The notes below the pieces were generated by a model. It was not told where the DNA came from. It worked only from the letters and a program-made list of their open reading frames with translations, and made no database searches. The position numbers and the translations under genes were made by a program. DNA of 64,000 nucleotides, from assembly GCF_900112335.1 (NCBI RefSeq), contig NZ_FOLG01000003.1:310001-374000 (forward strand), written 5' to 3'. The first letter of the stretch is position 1. Each line of letters begins with the position of its first letter. Of this stretch, positions 35,144-44,296 are shown piece by piece. This DNA comes from Tropicimonas isoalkanivorans. GTDB lineage: Bacteria; Pseudomonadota; Alphaproteobacteria; Rhodobacterales; Rhodobacteraceae.

Positions 35144-35950
35144 ATGACAGACTTGACATACGAAGCCCTCTCGATCGAGCGCCGCGGCGAGATCGCGATC
35201 GTCAAGATGAACCGCCCCGATCAGCTGAACGCTGTTGACGACGCACTTCATGAAGAAATGCCGGATGCCTTCCGCCGGTTGGGCGAGGACAGGACCGTCC
35301 GTGCCGTTGTCCTGACCGGCGCCGGGCGGGCCTTTTCCGCCGGGGGCGACATCAAGGCGATGCTCGAGAGGCTCGAAGATCCGGCGCTGAGATTTCGCGA
35401 GGCGGCCAAGGTGCCTTTGATGGCCAAGTCATTGCTGGCTTCGATCCTCAACCTTCCGCAGCCCCTTGTTGTTGCGCTCAATGGCGACGCGGTGGGCCTT
35501 GGCGCGACGATGGCCCTGGCCGGCGACGTGGTGGTCATGTCCGATTCAGCGCGGTTGGGGGACACTCACGTGAAGGTAGGGCTGGTAGCGGGCGACGGCG
35601 GGGCGGTCATCTGGCCGGCGCTTGTCGGACCCGCCATCGCCAAGGAACTGCTGATGCGCGGCAAGCTTGTCTCGGCGACGGAAGCCCGGGAAATGGGTCT
35701 GGTCCGCCATGTGGTGCCCGCCGAAGAGTGCATTGGCGCCGCCATGAAGCTGGCCGAGGAACTGGCCACCCTGCCCCCGCTGGCCGTGCAATGGACCAAA
35801 CTGTCAGTTCAGAAGTCGATTCTACGCGAATTCGAATTGATCTTTGACGCTTCCATTGCGCTCGAGACGGTCTCGATGCTGTCGGGTGATTATGCAGCAG
35901 CGGTCAACGGTTTTGCCACGAAGACGAAGCCTGTCTTCAGGGGCGAATAA
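35144..35950 (+). CDS. Enoyl-CoA hydratase/isomerase (crotonase family)
   Basis: 268 residues. Oxyanion-hole segments GRAFSAGGDIKAM and LNGDAVGLGATMALAGD. LGDTHVKVGLVAGDGGAVIWP has His where classical hydratase has the first Glu; the second Glu may be in IAKELLMRG. It resembles the crotonase at 11415-12221 in the GDG/H-A-x-IWP stretch and in the WTKLSVQ / WTKHSLN helix. AAAGGA precedes the ATG. Last gene of the MaoC operon. Confidence 0.87.
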   Translation: MTDLTYEALSIERRGEIAIVKMNRPDQLNAVDDALHEEMPDAFRRLGEDRTVRAVVLTGAGRAFSAGGDIKAMLERLEDPALRFREAAKVPLMAKSLLASILNLPQPLVVALNGDAVGLGATMALAGDVVVMSDSARLGDTHVKVGLVAGDGGAVIWPALVGPAIAKELLMRGKLVSATEAREMGLVRHVVPAEECIGAAMKLAEELATLPPLAVQWTKLSVQKSILREFELIFDASIALETVSMLSGDYAAAVNGFATKTKPVFRGE

Positions 35951-37012
<1,062 letters not shown>

Positions 37013-37021
37013 GAGCGACAG

Positions 37022-37039
37022 CCGGAAGGCCTTTTCCGG
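37022..37039 (+). terminator. Possible terminator hairpin between convergent trxB and aldehyde dehydrogenase
   Basis: Six-base perfect stem CCGGAA/TTCCGG with a GGCCTT loop, extendable with a bulge, 10 bases after the trxB stop. There is no clear T run, so it is only a candidate. Confidence 0.35.
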
Positions 37040-37070
37040 ACTACGCTCCCGTCGTCCTCGAGAATTGACC

Positions 37071-38483
37071 CTAGAACTGCAGGGCTTTCGGCTCAACGAA
37101 GTCGTCGATCCCGAACACGCCTATCTCGCGACCGTAGCCCGACTGCTTGAAACCGCCGAACGGTGCTGCCGGATTGAACCGTCCGCCGTTGATCTCGACC
37201 TGTCCGGTGCGCATCCGCCGTGCCGCACGCTCTGCGCGGTCGCGATCCCCAGACCAGACCGCGCCTGACAGCCCGTAGCGCGAGTTGTTGGCGATGGCGA
37301 TGGCGTCATCCTCGTCGTCGGCACCGAAAATGGCGAGCACCGGACCGAATACCTCTTCCTGCGCCAGCGCCGAGTCCGGGTGGACTTCGGCAAAGATTGT
37401 CGGCCGGACGAAATAGCCGCGGCTCAGACCCTCAGGCGTGTCGGAGCCGCCGGCGACCAGCCGCGCCTCGCTTTCGGCGGCACGGATCATCTGCCGTATG
37501 CCGTCTCGCTGACCGGACGAGATCACCGGACCCTGCCGCGTGCCCGGATCCATTGGATCCCCCAGTACCATGCGGCCCGCCACAGCTGCGGCGATTTCGG
37601 CCGCTTTGGACATCTTCCCCGCGGGCACGATCAGGCGCGTCAGCGCCGAGCACGTCTGGCCCGAGTTCAGGAGGCAGGCATTGACCGTGGCCTTCACCGC
37701 CGGTTCCAACTCGGCATCGTCCAGCACCACCGCGGCGGACTTTCCGCCCAGTTCCAGCGACACCCGACGAATGTCCCGCGCCGCCAACGCGGCAAGCCGC
37801 CCGCCCACTCCCGTCGAGCCGGTGAAGGACAACATGTCGACACCCGGGTGCGTGGCAAGGTGTTCGCCGATCACGCGCCCGGGCCCCGTGACCACGTTGA
37901 AGACACCCGGTGGCGCCCCTGCCGCTTCGAAGATCTCGGCCAGCATCAGAGCATTCAACGGTGCCAGGTCAGCCGGTTTCAGGACAACTGTGCAGCCTGC
38001 AACGATCGCAGGAGCCACCTTGGCCACGGCCTGGTGGAGCGGGTAGTTCCAGGGCGTCACCGCGGCGACGACACCGACCGGCTCCATCACGACGCGCGAA
38101 TTGCCGATCTCGCGTTCCCAGGCATAGCTCTCTGCTGCCTTTGCCGTTCCGGCGGCGTTGGTCATTGGCAGGCCGACCTGTACGGGCCCGGCGATCTTGA
38201 TCGGCGTGCCGACCTCTGTTGCGATCACCTCAGCCAGTTCGGGCATCCTTGTCTTGAGGCCGTCGGCAACCCGCGCGACAAGTGCCGCACGCTCCAAGGG
38301 GGGCGTCGCGGCCCAGCCCGGAAATGCGGCCCGTGCGGCAGCAACAGCGGCATCGATATCCCCGGTTGTGCCGGCTGTGATCTGCGCGAACGTGGTCTCT
38401 TCAAAGGGGTTCTCGACGGGCGTGCCTCCGCGCCCCCCTGTCCACCGTCCGTTTATGAAATGGCCGCGATCTGTCCAGTTCAT
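37071..38483 (-). CDS. NAD(P)-dependent aldehyde dehydrogenase
   Basis: 470 residues. Catalytic Cys at about 278 in NSGQTCSAL and general-base Glu at about 244 in SLELGGKS; the coenzyme region TPWNYPLHQ and FTGSTGVGG are intact, as are EEVFGPVLA and PFGGFKQSGYGRE near the end. It oxidises an aldehyde to the acid, or possibly to acyl-CoA, but the GGFKQSG ending favours the non-acylating type. It follows the Nudix gene by 14 bases on the same strand, so they share a promoter near 39170-39335. Confidence 0.94.
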   Translation of the reverse strand: MNWTDRGHFINGRWTGGRGGTPVENPFEETTFAQITAGTTGDIDAAVAAARAAFPGWAATPPLERAALVARVADGLKTRMPELAEVIATEVGTPIKIAGPVQVGLPMTNAAGTAKAAESYAWEREIGNSRVVMEPVGVVAAVTPWNYPLHQAVAKVAPAIVAGCTVVLKPADLAPLNALMLAEIFEAAGAPPGVFNVVTGPGRVIGEHLATHPGVDMLSFTGSTGVGGRLAALAARDIRRVSLELGGKSAAVVLDDAELEPAVKATVNACLLNSGQTCSALTRLIVPAGKMSKAAEIAAAVAGRMVLGDPMDPGTRQGPVISSGQRDGIRQMIRAAESEARLVAGGSDTPEGLSRGYFVRPTIFAEVHPDSALAQEEVFGPVLAIFGADDEDDAIAIANNSRYGLSGAVWSGDRDRAERAARRMRTGQVEINGGRFNPAAPFGGFKQSGYGREIGVFGIDDFVEPKALQF

Positions 38484-38497
38484 GGAGTTCGTGTCCT

Positions 38498-39169
38498 TCA
38501 GTCGATTTCAGAAAACGCGCGCACTTCGCCATCGAAGAAGGGCACCTTGCGCGCAGGGTCCGGGTCAGTCATTCGCGCCTCGAGTTCCAGCAGCACACGG
38601 TGCGTAATCATCGGCAGGTCAAGCGCGCGTGCCTCGGTGAGGCTGACCCAGCTGAGCGCAGACAGCTCACCCGGCGCATCGCGGAAGTCCTCATTGCCCT
38701 GCAACGCCGCCTCGTCTGCCCAGAAGAAGCGCGCGTCGAACCGACGTTTCTGGCCGTGAGGCGTCACGGCGCGGTAGAGAAAGCTGAGCCCTGCGGCCGA
38801 TGGCACCTTGCCCATGTCGGCAAAGGCAGCCCAGTCCGCGGGGACCGTGCCGCTCCAACGACCGGGAACACCCAGCATCATCCCTGTCTCTTCCCACAGC
38901 TCGCGCACGGCCGCGACCTGAAGCGCCCGTACCAGTGTGGCATCGGCGTGACGGTGGAGCCTGTCCCTGCTGCGGGAATCGACCTCTCCGTCCAGCGGAA
39001 CATTGGCGTCGCCGGCATCCACCGCTCCGCCCGGAAATACGAACTTGTTCGGCATGAAGACGGCGCCTTTGCCTCGCTGGCCCATCAACACACGCGGGGT
39101 GCCGTCGCTGTCGCGCCGGCTCAAAACGATCGTCGCCGCATCGCGCAGCTTCACAGGTGCATCTGTCAT
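38498..39169 (-). CDS. Nudix hydrolase, possibly a CoA-pyrophosphatase-like type
   Basis: 223 residues. The Nudix box is present but stretched: GGAVDAGD is separated by a roughly 30-residue insertion from AAVRELWEETGMMLG, which holds the RE-x-x-EE metal-binding core. Long insertions before the core occur in NUDT19/peroxisomal-type Nudix proteins that cleave CoA or acyl-CoA, so recycling or control of CoA esters is an attractive guess in this neighbourhood. First gene of a two-gene minus-strand operon with the aldehyde dehydrogenase. Confidence 0.85.
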   Translation of the reverse strand: MTDAPVKLRDAATIVLSRRDSDGTPRVLMGQRGKGAVFMPNKFVFPGGAVDAGDANVPLDGEVDSRSRDRLHRHADATLVRALQVAAVRELWEETGMMLGVPGRWSGTVPADWAAFADMGKVPSAAGLSFLYRAVTPHGQKRRFDARFFWADEAALQGNEDFRDAPGELSALSWVSLTEARALDLPMITHRVLLELEARMTDPDPARKVPFFDGEVRAFSEID

Positions 39170-39246
39170 CGGGTGCGATCCTACCCTTTGGTTGAATCAT
39201 GCGTAGCACCGCGGAGCCACGGCGCACGTGCTCGAGGCGCCGGAAA

Positions 39247-39256
39247 CACATATGTG
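39247..39256. promoter_or_regulatory. Perfect CACATATGTG operator copy
   Basis: Exact palindrome in the divergent gap between the Nudix gene (starts at 39169) and the carboxyltransferase (starts at 39336). Confidence 0.65.
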
Positions 39257-39335
39257 ACGCCTGCACCGCTCGGCGTCGAAGCGGTCCCGTCGCCATGGCA
39301 GGCTTGCAGGGAACAGACAGGACTCATGACCCCGA

Positions 39336-40970
39336 ATGCCCGACCGCGACCCCGCGAAGCCCGATGAGAAAACCGCCCTTGCCCATGATCCTTCCATCGC
39401 GGCCGGCAGCGCCGGTCCCGGTGCCAGAGGCATGAAGCAGGCGCTGAAAGAGCTTTCCCGGCGCCGCGCGGCCTCGGCCGGCATGGGCGGATCCGATGCC
39501 ATCGATCGACACCATTCGCGCGGGCGTCTGACGGCGCGGGAGCGGATCGAGATGCTTCTTGATACCGCCAGTTTCCGCGAGATGGGCGGGCTGTCGGGCA
39601 AAGCCGAAGACGATGCGTTCACGCCGTCGAACACGGTGATGGGGACTGGCCGCATCGACGGGCGGCGCGTTGCGGTCTCGGCTGACGACGCCACTATCCG
39701 CGGCGGTTCGGTTGAGGCGACGATCCCCGAGAAATGGATCTATGCCGAGCGCTATGCGCTGGAATACCGCCTGCCGATGGTTCGGCTTGTGGACACGGCA
39801 GGCGGCTCGATCCGGACCATCGAGCAGGTCGGTTACGCGCCGGTCCCCGGATACCCTACATGGCCTGTGGTGCCACTCATGGACCGCGTGCCCGTGGTCG
39901 GCATCTGCCTCGGCGCCTGCGCAGGTCTCGGGGCGGTGCGTGTCATGGCCTCGCATTTTTCTGTCATGGTGCGCGGGACGTCCCAGTTATTCGTTTCGGG
40001 GCCGCCGGTGGTGCGCGCCGCGCTTGGCATCGAGACCGAGAAGGAAGCGCTCGGCGGTGCTGCCGTACACGTTCACCGCACCGGACTGGTCCACAACGCC
40101 GCCGAGGACGAATTCGACGCCCTGGCGCAGGCCCGCGATTTTCTCTCATACCTTCCGACCCACGACCGAGAGCTTCCGCCCTGCGTCCAGCCGGACGACG
40201 ATCCCGGCCGGGCGGAGCCGGTCCTGCGCCATCTTGTCCCCGAGGACAGGCGGCAAGGCTATGACATGCGGGTGCTGCTCGACCGGGTGCTTGACCTCGG
40301 GTCGATCTTCGAGATCGGCCGGCATCACGGCGGCTCGACCATCACCATGCTGGCGCGGCTCAACGGGGTGCCGGTCGGTGTCATCGCCAACGATCCGCAG
40401 GTGCTTTCCGGCGCGATGTCTCTGGTGGCAGCACAAAAAACGACACGCTTCGTGCAGCTGTGCGACCAGTTCCGCCTGCCCGTGGTGAATTTCGTCGACC
40501 AGCCCGGAAACCTCGTGGGGCCAGAAGCCGAGAATACCGGCGCCTTGCTCGCCGCGGTCGAAGCATTGAAGGCTATCGAACGCAGCAAGATGCCCTGGAT
40601 CTCCATCATTGTCGGCCGGGTCTACGGTGTTGCAGGCGGCCTGCACGGCCGCAAGCATGGGCGGAACGGGCAATCGATCAACCACCGTCTGGCCTGGCCG
40701 ACGGCCCGCTGGGGGTCGCTCCCGGTCCAGGGCGGGGTCTCTGCCGCCTTTCGGCGCGAGATCGCCGCATCGGCGGACCCGGCCGCCCGTCAGGCCGAAC
40801 TTGAGGTGCATTACGATGCACTGCATTCGCCGTTCCGCACGGCCGAGCGGTTCGGCATTCCCGACATTCTCGACCCGATCGAGACCCGCCCGGTCCTGTG
40901 CGACTGGATCGAGGACGCCCGCCGCCTGACCGAGGTGCAGTTGCAGGACGACCTCGCCCACGCGCGGTAG
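39336..40970 (+). CDS. Acyl-CoA carboxylase carboxyltransferase (beta) subunit
   Basis: 544 residues with both carboxyltransferase halves. The N half has HHSRGRLTARERIEMLLD and MVRLVDTAGGSIR. The C half has VLDLGSIFEIGRHHGGS, VGVIANDP and PVVNFVDQPGNLVGPEAE, then a less usual GVAGGLHGRKHGRNGQ, where most relatives have a shorter Gly-rich loop, and WGSLPVQGGVSAAF. It transfers carboxyl from carboxybiotin to an acyl-CoA. No biotin carboxylase or biotin carrier gene is in the window, so the alpha chain must come from elsewhere, or the protein may instead be a decarboxylase-type relative. Start ATG chosen by position; the ribosome site is weak. Confidence 0.85.
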   Translation: MPDRDPAKPDEKTALAHDPSIAAGSAGPGARGMKQALKELSRRRAASAGMGGSDAIDRHHSRGRLTARERIEMLLDTASFREMGGLSGKAEDDAFTPSNTVMGTGRIDGRRVAVSADDATIRGGSVEATIPEKWIYAERYALEYRLPMVRLVDTAGGSIRTIEQVGYAPVPGYPTWPVVPLMDRVPVVGICLGACAGLGAVRVMASHFSVMVRGTSQLFVSGPPVVRAALGIETEKEALGGAAVHVHRTGLVHNAAEDEFDALAQARDFLSYLPTHDRELPPCVQPDDDPGRAEPVLRHLVPEDRRQGYDMRVLLDRVLDLGSIFEIGRHHGGSTITMLARLNGVPVGVIANDPQVLSGAMSLVAAQKTTRFVQLCDQFRLPVVNFVDQPGNLVGPEAENTGALLAAVEALKAIERSKMPWISIIVGRVYGVAGGLHGRKHGRNGQSINHRLAWPTARWGSLPVQGGVSAAFRREIAASADPAARQAELEVHYDALHSPFRTAERFGIPDILDPIETRPVLCDWIEDARRLTEVQLQDDLAHAR

Positions 40971-41026
40971 GTCGCCCGCAGTCCTTTGCCCTAGTGCAGG
41001 CTTCCGGGGTGATCGTACAATGAAGA

Positions 41027-41053
41027 GGCCGCCTCCATCGCCGGGAGGCGGCC
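41027..41053. terminator. Strong hairpin between convergent carboxyltransferase and dctP
   Basis: Ten-base GC-rich perfect stem: GGCCGCCTCC at 41027-41036 and GGAGGCGGCC at 41044-41053, loop of 7. It lies in the 108-base convergent gap. On the minus strand it is followed by TCTTCATTGT, so it best fits termination of dctP but may work both ways. Confidence 0.65.
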
Positions 41054-41078
41054 ATTCAGAGCCTTTGATGCCGAGCTC

Positions 41079-42206
41079 TCAGAACTCTGCCTTTTCGTAG
41101 ATCTCCTCACGGATCTTCTGTTCGTAGGCGTCCCACTGGGCTTCGTCCCACGCACCTTCGCCGATGTCGTTCACGATCCCGGTCCACTTTTCGACAAGGC
41201 CCTGGAATACGGCGATACTGGCTTCGGGATCAACGGCGCCCCGATCACCGGCGGCCTCGCCCACACGCTCCACGTCGCTGGCGGCATGGGCTTCCACGGC
41301 GTCGATGAACGCCTGGTCCGCCTCGACAAAGCTGACGCCCTTCGCCTCGAAATCCTCCCGGACCGAAATGTCGTCATCTTCATAGGACTTGGCGATGGCC
41401 CTGACCCGCGCCGGGATCGCCTCGATCATCGCAGCGCGCTGTTCGTCGCTCAGTTCGGCCCAGCGGTCGGCATTGATGTTCAACGGCAGGGTGCCGTGAA
41501 ACGTCCCCAAGGCCATCATGTTGACAGAAGTTACCATGTCGCCAAGCTGGTAGGTCTTCAGCCAGGGAATCGAACCGGCAATGCACGAGATCGACCCACG
41601 CTGCATCGCCTCGTAGGCCTCTGTTGTCTGAAGGTTCACCGGGTTGGCACCGATACCGGCCATCAGCTGACCCATCGCGCCGGTGGCCCGGATCTTCACG
41701 CCCTTCAGGTTTGCCAGCGCATTCGCGTCCACGCCCTTGCACATAACGTGGTAGGGGGTCGTGGAATACATCATCATCGGCACGATGCCGAGCTCTTCGT
41801 AGTCCGCCTTGCAGGTCTTGCAGGCGATGAGCAGGTTCTCGTTCACCGCAGCGGTGATCACCCGGGCGTCCTTGCCCAAGACACCCAGGTCCGAGATCAT
41901 GGTCGAGTTGGGCAACTCGGTCGGTGTGTAAAAATCGGTGATCAGCCCCATATCAAGCGCGCCGTCTGACACGGCACCAAGCGTTTCGCGGTTCCCGGCC
42001 AGCGCGCCCCCGGCGGTCAGCTGTATATCGACCTCGCCGTCTGTCGCCTGGGCCACAGCCTCGGCGTAGGGTTCGACGACTACGGTGTTCGCCTGGTGGA
42101 TCGACGGCAGGGCGCTCCCGTATATCAGCGTATCGGCAAGGGCCGGGGCCGCAGTCAGCGCCGCGCTGGCGGCGGCAAGGGCGATTGTCTTCTTATTGAG
42201 TGTCAC
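41079..42206 (-). CDS. dctP: TRAP transporter solute-binding protein (DctP)
   Basis: 375 residues, periplasmic. Signal peptide in the first 25 residues (ends AAPALADT). DctP body: GGALAGNRETLGAVSDG, YTPTELPNSTMISDLGVL, MYSTTPYHVMCKG, RATGAMGQLMAGIGANPVN (the ligand-binding Arg region), YEAMQRGSISC, and C-terminal GAWDEAQWDAYEQKI. Cys pair at about 129 and 132 (CKTC) plus Cys at about 156. GTG start at 42206, preceded by GGAGGA. It lacks adjacent membrane subunits, so it probably uses DctQM at 26824-28711. A variant operator copy lies about 95 bases upstream. Confidence 0.93.
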   Translation of the reverse strand: MTLNKKTIALAAASAALTAAPALADTLIYGSALPSIHQANTVVVEPYAEAVAQATDGEVDIQLTAGGALAGNRETLGAVSDGALDMGLITDFYTPTELPNSTMISDLGVLGKDARVITAAVNENLLIACKTCKADYEELGIVPMMMYSTTPYHVMCKGVDANALANLKGVKIRATGAMGQLMAGIGANPVNLQTTEAYEAMQRGSISCIAGSIPWLKTYQLGDMVTSVNMMALGTFHGTLPLNINADRWAELSDEQRAAMIEAIPARVRAIAKSYEDDDISVREDFEAKGVSFVEADQAFIDAVEAHAASDVERVGEAAGDRGAVDPEASIAVFQGLVEKWTGIVNDIGEGAWDEAQWDAYEQKIREEIYEKAEF

Positions 42207-42301
42207 GTCGGATCCTCCGTTTCGGTTTCGTGCGCAGGCGCTGCGCATGCATCACTTCTTCGCAGTCCGGACCGTTCGGGACACTGTTTGCGGCGAAAAC
42301 A

Positions 42302-42311
42302 CACATGCGTG
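42302..42311. promoter_or_regulatory. Variant operator copy (CACATGCGTG)
   Basis: Two central mismatches to CACATATGTG, arms kept. It lies about 95 bases upstream of the intact dctP at 42206 and just after the dead dehydrogenase gene. Confidence 0.4.
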
Positions 42312-42323
42312 TCGGCTTTCTGA

Positions 42324-43280
42324 TCAGGATTCACGGTCACCACTATCCAGAAGCCGCGACAGCGCCACCAGTCGGCGCGCGCGTTCCCTTTGCCGTTGCC
42401 GCCCCGACGTGCCCGTGAGAGCGGATTCGACCGACGTTGCAATAAGGGCCCGGGTCTCCGCATCCAGCTGCGGCGTACCAAGGTCGTCCCAGCGGCGCTG
42501 GATACCGGGAGAGAAGGGTTCCAGGAACCGCCGGATGCCACCATCGCCGCCCGACAGGGCATAGCTTTCGAACGGTCCCGTCAGAGCCCATTTGCGGCCC
42601 GGGCCCTCGACTACCGCCCGGTCGATCTCCGCGGCCGTGGCAACGCCTTCGGCCAGGAGATGTACCGCCTCGCGCCAGAGCGCGGTTGCAAGCCGGTTGC
42701 CAATGTGGCCGTAGATCTCGCGGTTCAGGCGTACCGGCACACGGCCCCAATGTGCATAGGTCCTGATCGCTGCATCGACGGCTTTTGGATCTGTCCTCTC
42801 GCCGCCCACGACCTCGACCAGCCGCATGAGGTGCGTCGGCGTGAACGGATGGCCCAGAACACAACGACCGGGGAAACGGCATTTCTCCTGCATGCCGGAG
42901 ACCGACAGGGACTAGGTCGACGAGGCGATAAGCACGTCCGCAGGCAGCAGCGCATCCGCGCGGGCGAAGAGATCCGCTTTAAGGGCGGCATCCTCGGCGG
43001 CGTTCTCCTGCACGAAATCGGCGCCCTCAAGCGCTTCTTCCATGTTGCTGGCGACAGTCAGCCGCGCGGGGTCGGCACCGGGGTCCAGCCCCTGCGTCTG
43101 AAGGTCCGGCCACATCTGGGCGACTGCATTGCGCAGGTCTGCGCCGGCTTCGGCGCGGCGGACCCAGACGCGGACATCCAGCCCGCTCGCCAGCATAAGC
43201 GCCGCCCAGCCGGACTCGACCTATCCTGTCGCCAGCAGCGCCGCCGTCCTTATGCCGGATGCTTCCCGATACACAGTCAC
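42324..43280 (-). pseudogene. Dead 3-hydroxyacyl-CoA dehydrogenase (carnitine-dehydrogenase-like)
   Basis: One frame from GTG 43280 to 42324 encodes a protein of about 318 residues broken by two TAG stops, at 43223-43221 and 42914-42912. It begins TVYREASGIRTAALLATG, stop, VESGWAALMLASGLDVRVW: the Rossmann motif with the stop inside it. It continues with DFVQENAAEDAALKADLFA, LIASST, stop, and CVLGHPFTPTHLMRLVEVV (catalytic His region), ending with the C-terminal helical domain (YGHIGNRLATALWREAVHLL). The length and GHPF-x-P motif match the 3-hydroxyacyl-CoA/carnitine dehydrogenase family. No frameshift is present, only nonsense codons. It once preceded dctP on the same strand. Confidence 0.86.
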
Positions 43281-43309
43281 CGTGCCGGTGCTTCCTTTCT
43301 GCTCCTGGA

Positions 43310-44296
43310 TTAATCCGGATCCGGCCGGACAAGCCCCGCGAGGCGCCCCCTGATCGTGTCCTCGGCCTCGGCGGCGACGCGGGCGACGACCTCCGCCGCG
43401 GGTTCAAGGTGGTCGATCAACGCCGCAGACAGTCCGATAGCATAGGCCGCCCCCTCCGCATCGCCGCGTTCCGAAGCGTCGATCCAGGCCGTTCCGCCCC
43501 CGGTCGAGACCAGTTCTTCGTGCAGGTGGCCGCCTTCGGCCTCCATCTTCAATACGCGATCAGCCATCTGGTTTGCGATCGCGCGCGTCGGATCCCCGAT
43601 GGAGCGCAGAATCACCCGCGTCCCGCGTTCATCGACCGCGAGCGCGCGTTCCTTCACGGCCTCGTGCATGTGGGCCTCTTGTGTCAACAGGAAGCGGCTT
43701 CCCATCGCCACGCCCTCGGCGCCCAAAGCCAGCATCGCCGCGACCTGTGTGCCGCGCGCGACTCCTCCGGCTGCGATGACCGGAATCGACACCGTCTCGA
43801 GGATGCGCGGGACGAGAACGAGGGCCGGGACGTCGTCGGGGCCAAGATGACCGGCCCCCTCGAACCCCACAACCGTCACGGCGTCCGCGCCGAGCTCCTC
43901 CGCCTTTCGGGCGAAACGGACGGACGTGCACTTGTGCACCACCGTGATTCCGGCTGCCTTGAGCCTGGGAATGTACTTGCCCGGATTGGCGCCCGAGGTT
44001 TCCACGATCCTGACGCCGCTCTCCAGAATGGCCGCGACGTAGTCGTCCGGAGATGCCCCGCGCATGTTCTGAATGATCGTCAGGTTGACACCGAAGGGTC
44101 GGTCGGTCAGCGCCCGGGCCTTGTCGATCTCGGCCAATAGCGCGTCAGGGCCGGAGAAGCTGTGGACCGCGATCAGCCCCAGCCCGCCGCCATTCGAGAC
44201 GGCGGCCGCTAGATCGGCGCGAGAGATATGCCGCATCCCGCCCTGAACGATGGGGTGACGGATGCCGAAAAGACGGGTAATTCGTGTCTCGATCAT
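43310..44296 (-). CDS. Nitronate monooxygenase-like FMN protein
   Basis: 328 residues, TIM-barrel FMN family of nitronate monooxygenase and FabK. It starts TRITRLFGIRHPIVQGGM, then GGGLGLI, PFGVNLTI, HKCTSVRFARKAEELGADAV, the catalytic-His region FEGAGHLGPDD, GGVARGTQVAAMLALGA and GSRFLLTQEAHMHE. Start ATG overlaps the thiolase stop (ATGA). In acyl-CoA islands such proteins may detoxify nitronates such as propionate-3-nitronate or act as enoyl-CoA reductases. A paralogue lies at 50057. Confidence 0.85.
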   Translation of the reverse strand: MIETRITRLFGIRHPIVQGGMRHISRADLAAAVSNGGGLGLIAVHSFSGPDALLAEIDKARALTDRPFGVNLTIIQNMRGASPDDYVAAILESGVRIVETSGANPGKYIPRLKAAGITVVHKCTSVRFARKAEELGADAVTVVGFEGAGHLGPDDVPALVLVPRILETVSIPVIAAGGVARGTQVAAMLALGAEGVAMGSRFLLTQEAHMHEAVKERALAVDERGTRVILRSIGDPTRAIANQMADRVLKMEAEGGHLHEELVSTGGGTAWIDASERGDAEGAAYAIGLSAALIDHLEPAAEVVARVAAEAEDTIRGRLAGLVRPDPD

